In this document: positions 1-3,967 of the stretch, in pieces
Numbering within the stretch: the stretch's first letter is position 1
Layout of the letters: every line of letters begins with the position of its first letter
Source: Chroococcidiopsidaceae cyanobacterium CP_BM_RX_35
GTDB lineage: Bacteria; Cyanobacteriota; Cyanobacteriia; Cyanobacteriales; Chroococcidiopsidaceae
Direction: 5' to 3'
NCBI GenBank assembly: GCA_019242465.1
Contig: JAFAVL010000492.1
Coordinates: forward strand, 1-5,441
DNA: 5,441 nt
The notes under the pieces: generated by a model
Told to the model about the DNA's origin: nothing
Database searches by the model: none
What the model saw: the letters and a program-made list of their open reading frames with translations, nothing else
Made by a program: the position numbers and the translations under genes

Positions 1-19
1 CCTGGAATTCGATTCCAGG
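1..19. repeat. Perfect 8-bp inverted repeat at the left edge
   Basis: CCTGGAAT (1-8) and ATTCCAGG (12-19) are exact reverse complements around a 3-base centre. The repeat lies inside the partial minus-strand frame, so it may be only a coincidence of codons. It touches the window edge, so its full extent cannot be seen. Confidence 0.4.
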
Positions 20-126
20 TCGGTCGGCAGAGCAATGGAAAACGCTTCGCCTTGATGCGCCGTGCCGAAGCTTCCACAGGGGTTGCCTTGAGAACTGAGA
101 AGCGTTGCCTTGTTGGTCGTTGACAT
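1..126 (-). CDS. Unrecognised protein, N-terminal fragment (42 codons, runs off the left edge)
   Basis: An open frame starts at the ATG at 126-124 on the minus strand and stays open to base 1, giving 42 residues that begin MSTTNKATLLSSQGNPCGSF and contain the stretch AHQGEAFSIALPTDLES. There is no signal peptide or membrane segment; the visible part is polar, with one Cys at residue 17. I do not recognise the family and propose no function. A weak GGA lies about 8 bases upstream of the ATG. The gene is divergent from the CTDH gene, with 147 bases between the two ATG starts, so the two could share control sequences. Support is limited to an uninterrupted frame with a plausible start, so this could be a chance frame. 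Confidence 0.45.
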   Translation of the reverse strand, partial: MSTTNKATLLSSQGNPCGSFGTAHQGEAFSIALPTDLESNSR

Positions 127-273
127 GAATTCATCCATTAGGTGCAGAATCTCTCTACAGAAGCAGATTTTAATCTGCTTTTTCGCTAACTTTATAGCTA
201 ATGTCTTGACTCAGGCCTACTATCTTACTGTAGAGGTTTAGGCTCAGTTCAACTTTGCCCTGTGGAGAATGCT
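127..273. promoter_or_regulatory. Divergent intergenic region upstream of CTDH, with nested inverted repeats
   Basis: This 147-base spacer separates two divergent starts. It holds a 9-bp hairpin, AAGCAGATT (161-169) with AATCTGCTT (172-180), followed by T residues to 183. An outer 8-bp inverted repeat encloses it: CTCTACAG (153-160) with CTGTAGAG (228-235). A -35-like TTGACT is at 206-211, but no good -10 sits at the right distance; TACTGT (226-231) and TGTAGA (229-234) are poor. On the minus strand TATAAA (196-191) is a possible -10 for the leftward gene, without a clear -35. GGAG at 264-267 lies 6 bases before the ATG at 274 and is the ribosome binding site that decides the CTDH start. The promoter assignment is inference. 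Confidence 0.45.
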
Positions 274-714
274 ATGCAAGCTGCTGATTCCTTATCTGCA
301 AATCATCAACCTGTTTCCACACCAAGCATTGCGATTGAGGGGATTACAGAACCGAATATACTGCGCTACTTTGAAACTATAAACGCAGGCGAATTTGAAG
401 CAACATCTGCCCTTTTCGCATCCAGTGGGGTAATGAATCCACCGTTCGAATCTGGAATCGTTGGACCAGAAGCGATCGTAGCTTACCTCAAACAAGAAGC
501 TCAGGGCATGAAGTTAGAGCCACGTCAAGGAATGACTGAAACTCTAGACAACGAAGATCTCCAAGTTCAGATAACAGGAAAGGTGCAAACCCCCTGGTGC
601 GGCGTCAACGTATCCTGGCTGTTTATACTTAACCAGCAACACGAAATCCTGACTGCCAAGATCAAGTTGTTAGCATCCCCTCAGGAGTTGCTTGGTTTGA
701 GGAGGGAGTCATAA
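274..714 (+). CDS. ctdh: C-terminal domain homologue of orange carotenoid protein (CTDH), NTF2-like fold
   Basis: A 146-residue protein of the NTF2-like superfamily that matches the C-terminal domain of OCP along its length. OCP is the blue-light photoprotective protein of phycobilisomes. Stand-alone CTDHs bind a ketocarotenoid, usually as a dimer, quench singlet oxygen and can pass carotenoid to helical carotenoid proteins or apo-OCP; they are cytosolic. Recognisable stretches are IEGITEP (21-27), NAGEFEAT (37-44), PPFESGIVGPEAI (56-68), TGKVQTPW (101-108) and LLASPQELL (132-140). Against my recollection of Synechocystis OCP, Tyr32 matches Tyr201, Trp108 matches Trp277 and Trp115 matches Trp288; Tyr201 and Trp288 hydrogen-bond the carotenoid keto group. 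Cys109 follows Trp108, as in the Cys-containing CTDH clade whose dimers can form a disulfide. The frame also opens at GTG 262 (150 residues), but GGAG at 264-267 favours ATG 274. No helical carotenoid protein gene is visible nearby. Confidence 0.9.
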   Translation: MQAADSLSANHQPVSTPSIAIEGITEPNILRYFETINAGEFEATSALFASSGVMNPPFESGIVGPEAIVAYLKQEAQGMKLEPRQGMTETLDNEDLQVQITGKVQTPWCGVNVSWLFILNQQHEILTAKIKLLASPQELLGLRRES

Positions 715-721
715 AAAAGCA

Positions 722-783
722 GGGGGAACTCGGGGCCCCTTTTGGGGATTAGGGGCAAAGGGGGGAGAGGGGAGCAGGGGGAG
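722..783 (+). repeat. G-rich tract with G-quadruplex potential
   Basis: Seven runs of four or more G lie on the plus strand at 722-726, 732-735, 744-747, 752-755, 760-765, 769-772 and 777-781. The last five are separated by loops of only 4, 4, 3 and 4 bases, which meets the usual pattern for an intramolecular quadruplex with four tetrads. The tract starts 8 bases after the CTDH stop codon, so it would lie in the 3' end of that mRNA. Low-complexity GGGGAGCAGGGG-type sequence is common between cyanobacterial genes. Quadruplex formation itself is inferred. Confidence 0.75.
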
Positions 784-842
784 AAAAACGCCCTTGCCAC
801 TTCTCGTTCTAGACAAGAAGCCCACACATGCTTAACTTGAAG

Positions 843-867
843 CTCTCCTTAAAAGGTAGAGTTTTTT
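843..867 (+). terminator. Rho-independent-like terminator downstream of CTDH
   Basis: CTCTCC (843-848) pairs with GG (855-856) and AGAG (858-861), with one bulged T at 857 and a short A/T-rich loop. Six T residues follow immediately at 862-867. The orientation suits the CTDH transcript, whose stop codon lies about 130 bases upstream. The stem is short, so termination may be partial. A 13-base near-palindrome, AGAAGC-G-GCTTCT (868-880), abuts the T run. Confidence 0.55.
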
Positions 868-922
868 AGAAGCGGCTTCTTAGTAGAGCTGAGGAACAAA
901 GTAAATAGTCAGTCTTCTTGCT

Positions 923-957
923 CCCCTGCCCCCTGCTCCCTGCCCCCCTGCCTCCCC
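923..957 (-). repeat. C-rich tract (G-rich on the minus strand), partner of the tract at 722-783
   Basis: C runs lie at 923-926, 929-933, 938-940, 943-948 and 954-957, separated by TGC-type spacers. Read on the minus strand this is a G-rich, quadruplex-capable tract that starts about 10 bases after the stop codon of the response regulator. CCCCCTGCTCCC (929-940) is the exact reverse complement of bases 770-781, so the two tracts form an inverted pair across the convergent intergenic region. Confidence 0.7.
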
Positions 958-966
958 TGCCTCTTC

Positions 967-1683
967 TCACCCCACCAACCCAGAACGCAGAGCGCGAACG
1001 GCAGCCTGCGTGCGGTCATCAGCACAGAGCTTGTTTAATATATTCCGAACGTGAGTTTTAACCGTTCCCACAGTGATGTAAAGCTTTTCAGCAATTACGG
1101 CATTGCTACAGCCCTCAACAATTAACTGTAGGACTTCTAATTCTCGTTCCGTCAGGGGGTAGGCAGCAATCATTTGGTCGTACTCCGCATCGGCTGCGTT
1201 AATCGCAACAGTTTTCGCTTCCGGGACTGTTTCAGCCGCTTGAGGTATTTGTTGCGCTTGTTGCAGGACAATCCGAGCAATTGCTGGGTCGATCCAGGCA
1301 TTGCCATCATAAGTGACGCGCAACGCTTCGAGCAAATTGTCGAAGCTGATATCCTTCATACAGTACGAATCAGCCCCCGCGGCAAACGCCGCTAGTACCG
1401 CCTCCTTGTTATCTCGTAACGTCAGGATGAGTACCTTAGTATGTGGTCCTTCCCCATCTTGAGTTGCCTTGATTTGCCGCGTCAGGTCAATGCCGTCTTG
1501 ATCTGGTAAACCAATATCAACAATTGCTATATCTGGGTGAACTGTCCCCACCAGTTTCAACCCATCACTAGCGTTAGCAGCTTCACCCACGACTTCAATT
1601 TCCTGCCGCTGCTGCAGCGCCGTCCGAATACCTACTCGGGTGAGATCGTGGTCTTCAATCAGAGAAACGCGAATCTTACTCAT
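967..1683 (-). CDS. NarL/FixJ-family response regulator (REC + LuxR-type HTH)
   Basis: A 238-residue two-component transcription regulator. The receiver domain (about 4-122) has the acidic pair Glu10/Asp11, phospho-acceptor Asp56 in IAIVDIGLPDQDG, switch Thr88 in VLILTL and Lys110 in YCMKD, so it looks fully competent for phosphorylation. A long Ala/Gln-rich linker (about 132-175) leads to a LuxR-type helix-turn-helix (about 177-237) starting LTERELEVLQL, with the recognition helix around TVGTVKTHVRNIL. Phosphorylation would normally promote dimerisation and DNA binding. The ATG at 1683 is chosen because it begins directly before the receiver's first strand (MSKIRVSLIEDH). The frame also extends to a TTG at 1725, adding 14 residues the domain does not need. 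GGA lies about 8 bases upstream of the ATG. The gene is divergent from the kinase at 2145, which is a plausible partner; its targets are unknown. Confidence 0.93.
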   Translation of the reverse strand: MSKIRVSLIEDHDLTRVGIRTALQQRQEIEVVGEAANASDGLKLVGTVHPDIAIVDIGLPDQDGIDLTRQIKATQDGEGPHTKVLILTLRDNKEAVLAAFAAGADSYCMKDISFDNLLEALRVTYDGNAWIDPAIARIVLQQAQQIPQAAETVPEAKTVAINAADAEYDQMIAAYPLTERELEVLQLIVEGCSNAVIAEKLYITVGTVKTHVRNILNKLCADDRTQAAVRALRSGLVG

Positions 1684-1694
1684 TGTCAACGTCC

Positions 1695-1706
1695 GCTGTT
1701 TACAGC
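1695..1706. promoter_or_regulatory. Palindrome GCTGT-TT-ACAGC just upstream of the response regulator start
   Basis: The 5-base arms are perfect around a 2-base centre, which suits a dimeric DNA-binding protein better than an RNA hairpin. It ends 12 bases upstream of the regulator's ATG (1683). A second, spaced inverted repeat, ACCTTT (1712-1717) with AAAGGT (1732-1737), lies just beyond it. LuxR-type regulators often control their own genes, so an operator is possible, but this is inference from symmetry and position only. Confidence 0.3.
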
Positions 1707-1779
1707 TCTTTACCTTTAAAATCAAGCTTACAAAGGTTCTTAGAAAGGCTCAATTCGGAAGTACCCACCAATATAGGTA

Positions 1780-1797
1780 GAGATTTCTCCGAATCTC
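1780..1797. repeat. Hairpin repeat GAGATT / AATCTC
   Basis: GAGATT (1780-1785) and AATCTC (1792-1797) are perfect 6-base arms around a 6-base loop. A T-rich stretch follows on the plus strand at about 1807-1819, too far away for a standard terminator. It would lie in the 5' leader of the minus-strand regulator if transcription starts further right. Function unknown. Confidence 0.3.
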
Positions 1798-1890
1798 GCT
1801 AATCCAATTTTAATTTTTTAGCTGCTCTTAAGCACTGATCCAAACTAGAGAAGCAGAGCTAGTATATCGGCTGCCACTACTTGAACAACT

Positions 1891-1909
1891 AGATTTTTCT
1901 GTAAAATCT
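1891..1909. repeat. Hairpin repeat AGATTTT / AAAATCT
   Basis: The 7-base arms (1891-1897 and 1903-1909) match perfectly around the 5-base loop TCTGT. The stem is A/T-rich and sits near the middle of the divergent spacer, so it could be an operator or chance symmetry in A/T-rich DNA. There is no U tract of terminator type. Confidence 0.35.
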
Positions 1910-2049
1910 TACCTATGAACCACACCTCTCCTCGGATATCCTTGATTTCGGCTTGTTCGTAGCAGTCGCTCCTCTATCTACCAGGGAAACTAGAAGATGT
2001 CAGTCACAGCTAGCAGTTGCCTGCGATGCCCAGATGACTTGGTACCATT

Positions 2050-2077
2050 TTGACTCTTACATAGGTATAAGTATACA
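2050..2077 (+). promoter_or_regulatory. Sigma-70-like promoter for the histidine kinase cluster
   Basis: TTGACT (2050-2055) and TATACA (2072-2077) are separated by 16 bases and resemble -35 and -10 boxes. Transcription would begin near 2084, giving a leader of about 60 bases before the ATG at 2145. The -10 overlaps a perfect palindrome, GTATA-AG-TATAC (2065-2076), which could be an operator. GAAGGA (2127-2132) is the likely ribosome binding site, 12 bases before the ATG, a rather long spacing. Assigned from consensus similarity only. Confidence 0.5.
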
Positions 2078-2144
2078 GGTTTTCAATAAATCAAAGCTAT
2101 GGGGCTAGCCTCGCGCTTAACACATTGAAGGAAAAGTTAACTCT

Positions 2145-3341
2145 ATGACTGATTTGCAGCCAAAGACAGAGGAGCTACTTAGAGGCGAACAAGCAGCACG
2201 CGATGAGTACTTAAAGTCGTTGCAGGAAAGTGAGGAGCGCTATCGCTCTCTCGTCATCGCTACCTCACAAATTGTCTGGATGACAGATGCTAAAGGACAA
2301 GTTGAGGACATACCCAGTTGGCGCTCTTTTACTGGTCAAAGTCAAAGTGAAGTCAGAGGTTGGGGTTGGCTAGATGCTCTGCACCCAGAAGATCGCGAGC
2401 ATACTGCTCAAATCTGGCGTCAGGCAGTGCAGACGAAAAGTGCCTATATGGCTGAATATCGCATCCGGGCAAAGGACGGCAGTTACTCTTACTTCAGCGC
2501 TCGCGGAGTCCCTGTGTTGGCAGCAGACGGTAGCATCCGTGAGTGGATTGGAACCTGCACTGATATCAGCGAACGCAAAGCAGCAGAGGAGGCGCTAAAA
2601 GCCCGCGCCGAGGAACTGACTTACCTCACAGCAGTTCTAGCACGGACCAATGTTGTTTTAGAAAAGCGCAATCAAGAACTCGACCAGTTTGCCTATGTGG
2701 CATCTCACGATCTAAAAGCACCGTTACGGGCGATCGCCAACCTCTCTCAGTGGATAGAAGAAGATCTGAGGGAACAGCTAACCGACGACACCCGGTATCA
2801 GATGGATTTGCTGCGCGGGCGCGTTCATCGCCTAGAAGCACTCATCGACGGCTTACTAGCATATTCTCGTGTGGGGCGCCTCGAAACGGCAACATCAAAG
2901 GTGTCTGTCACCACTTTGGTGAATGAGGTCATTGACTCCCTTGCCTTTCCGCCAACATTTACGATAGAGGTAGAACCATTACTACCAACGCTAGTAACCG
3001 AGCGGTTGCTTTTAGAGCAGGTGTTTACTAATCTCATCGGCAATGCCATCAAACATCACCCAAGGACAGATGGTAGAGTGCAAATCTCCGCTCAGAAGCA
3101 AAGCAAGTTCTACGAGTTTGCCATAACCGATGATGGTGCTGGCATTGCACCTCAGTATCACGAAAGAGTGTTTGGCATCTTCCAAACCCTAGAAGCCCGC
3201 GACAAAAGTGAAAACACAGGGATAGGTTTAGCAATTGTCAAGAAAATTGTGGAAAGCCAAGGGGGCACTGTTTGGCTAGAATCTCAGGAAGGTGAAGGAG
3301 CAACATTTCGCTTCACTTGGCCCAATCAACCTACCAAATGA
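2145..3341 (+). CDS. Soluble PAS-domain sensor histidine kinase with phytochrome-type transmitter
   Basis: A 398-residue cytosolic kinase without membrane segments. A short helical lead (about 1-30) precedes a PAS domain of the PAS_3 type (about 31-145, ending WIGTCTDISERK). A coiled-coil linker (about 146-180) joins it to the dimerisation/phosphoacceptor domain (about 181-245) with the H-box SHDLKAPLRAI and phospho-acceptor His188. The ATPase domain (about 285-395) keeps the N-box (Asn296 and Asn300 in TNLIGNAIK), the G1 box DDGAGI (329-334), an F-box at VFGIFQ and the G2 box TGIGLAI (358-364). All catalytic motifs are present, so it should be active. The transmitter is the kind found in cyanobacterial phytochromes, but no GAF or PHY chromophore module is present; the PAS ligand is unknown. 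The ATG at 2145 is preceded by GAAGGA and fits the family. It leads a plus-strand set with the receiver 59 bases downstream, its most likely phosphotransfer partner. Confidence 0.93.
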   Translation: MTDLQPKTEELLRGEQAARDEYLKSLQESEERYRSLVIATSQIVWMTDAKGQVEDIPSWRSFTGQSQSEVRGWGWLDALHPEDREHTAQIWRQAVQTKSAYMAEYRIRAKDGSYSYFSARGVPVLAADGSIREWIGTCTDISERKAAEEALKARAEELTYLTAVLARTNVVLEKRNQELDQFAYVASHDLKAPLRAIANLSQWIEEDLREQLTDDTRYQMDLLRGRVHRLEALIDGLLAYSRVGRLETATSKVSVTTLVNEVIDSLAFPPTFTIEVEPLLPTLVTERLLLEQVFTNLIGNAIKHHPRTDGRVQISAQKQSKFYEFAITDDGAGIAPQYHERVFGIFQTLEARDKSENTGIGLAIVKKIVESQGGTVWLESQEGEGATFRFTWPNQPTK

Positions 3342-3400
3342 ATGAGGCGAACGCTCAAATAAACTGCGACCATAGTATAAAATATGTTTGACAATACTTA

Positions 3401-3832
3401 ATGAAAGAGACAAAAACAAACATCTTACTTGTTGAGGATGACGAAGTAGATGTTATGAACGTACAAAGAGCGCTCAAGGAAAACAACATTGCTGATCCGC
3501 TGCATATAGCAAGTAATGGGTTAGAGGCATTAGAAATGCTTCGAGGTTGTAACGGTTCCCATCCCTCAATTCCCTTAGAGCGGAGATTGATTTTGCTCGA
3601 TCTCAATATGCCAAAGATGAATGGGATTGAATTTTTACGGGAATTGCGAGCCGATTTATCACTCAAAGCGATCCCGGTGATTGTCCTTACTACATCAAAT
3701 GAAGATAGAGATAAGGTGGAAGCTTATAACCTGAATGTAGCTGGATATATTCTCAAACCCGTTACATTTTATAGATTTGTAGAAGCAGTAAAAATACTCG
3801 GTCAATATTGGACATTAAGTGAAATCCCGTAG
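3401..3832 (+). CDS. Rcp1-like single-domain response regulator
   Basis: A 143-residue stand-alone receiver of the Rcp1 type, the class that accepts phosphate from cyanobacterial phytochrome kinases. Visible residues are the acidic cluster Glu12/Asp13/Asp14 in LLVEDDEVD, phospho-acceptor Asp67 in LILLDLNMPKMNG, Thr97 in VIVLTTS and Lys119 in YILKPV. The 17-residue insert before the Asp strand (about 47-63, rich in Pro and Arg) and the ending FVEAVKILGQYW are typical of the class. There is no output domain, so it probably relays phosphate or acts by protein contact. The ATG at 3401 is the only choice, since an in-frame TGA lies at 3389-3391. No Shine-Dalgarno sequence is visible before it. TATAAA at 3376-3381 could be a -10 box for a very short leader, but no good -35 pairs with it. 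It follows the PAS kinase by 59 bases and probably shares its transcript. Confidence 0.93.
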   Translation: MKETKTNILLVEDDEVDVMNVQRALKENNIADPLHIASNGLEALEMLRGCNGSHPSIPLERRLILLDLNMPKMNGIEFLRELRADLSLKAIPVIVLTTSNEDRDKVEAYNLNVAGYILKPVTFYRFVEAVKILGQYWTLSEIP

Positions 3833-3838
3833 TTATGT

Positions 3839-3955
3839 GATTTTGGATTCTAGATTGCCAATTTTGAAATAACACCAAAATCCAAGTCCTTAGAACGCGT
3901 AAGGAAGCGTCTTTGAAGGAGAAACGCAAACCGCTTGAGTCCAAAATCCAAAATC
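3839..3955. repeat. TCCAAAATC-type intergenic repeat, possible small palindromic element
   Basis: GATTTTGGAT (3839-3848) is the exact reverse complement of ATCCAAAATC (3946-3955), so the spacer between the receiver and the next gene is bounded by 10-base inverted repeats. The 11-mer CCAAAATCCAA also occurs twice directly, at 3875-3885 and 3941-3951. Inside lies an imperfect hairpin whose arms start GCGTCTTT (3907-3914) and end AAACGC (3922-3927). Similar sequences are scattered in large cyanobacterial genomes, so I read this as a dispersed repeat. It may affect transcript stability or reduce read-through into the downstream gene. No open reading frame or transposase is associated. Confidence 0.5.
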
Positions 3956-3967
3956 GCAAGATGGGTT

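Larger units (their letters stand above)
1684..2144. other. 461-base divergent intergenic region (regulator / kinase)
   Basis: No convincing gene lies here. It contains a small palindrome just upstream of the regulator start (1695-1706), a spaced inverted repeat ACCTTT/AAAGGT (1712-1717 and 1732-1737), two perfect hairpin-forming repeats (1780-1797 and 1891-1909), and a promoter-like pair facing the kinase (2050-2077). A 15-codon frame from ATG 1915 to TAG 1962 has no ribosome binding site and is not called. No clear promoter for the minus-strand regulator could be chosen; TATATT near 1776-1771 on the minus strand lacks a partner at the usual distance. I recognise no tRNA, riboswitch or known small RNA. 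Confidence 0.6.

Noticed and set aside
292..495. 67-codon minus-strand frame inside CTDH
   Set aside because: It is antisense to a well-supported gene and has no protein features.
800..820. Imperfect 21-base palindrome CTTCT...AGAAG
   Set aside because: Only the outer five bases match well, and the centre is out of register.
1915..1962. 15-codon frame in the divergent spacer
   Set aside because: It has no ribosome binding site and no recognisable peptide, and such short frames are expected by chance.
2374..2598. Plus-strand frame inside the PAS kinase
   Set aside because: It is an overlapping frame within a clearly coding PAS region and has no start signal or domain.
3388..3393. Perfect TTGACA just before the receiver's ATG
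   Set aside because: No -10 box lies at a suitable distance downstream, and transcription from it would begin inside the coding sequence.
3355..3666. 103-codon minus-strand frame
   Set aside because: It lies mostly antisense to the Rcp1-like receiver, has no recognisable domain, and its composition follows from the coding strand opposite.
3843..3866. Hairpin TTGG...CCAA followed by TTTT after the receiver gene as a terminator
   Set aside because: The stem is only four base pairs with an A/T-rich loop, too weak to call.
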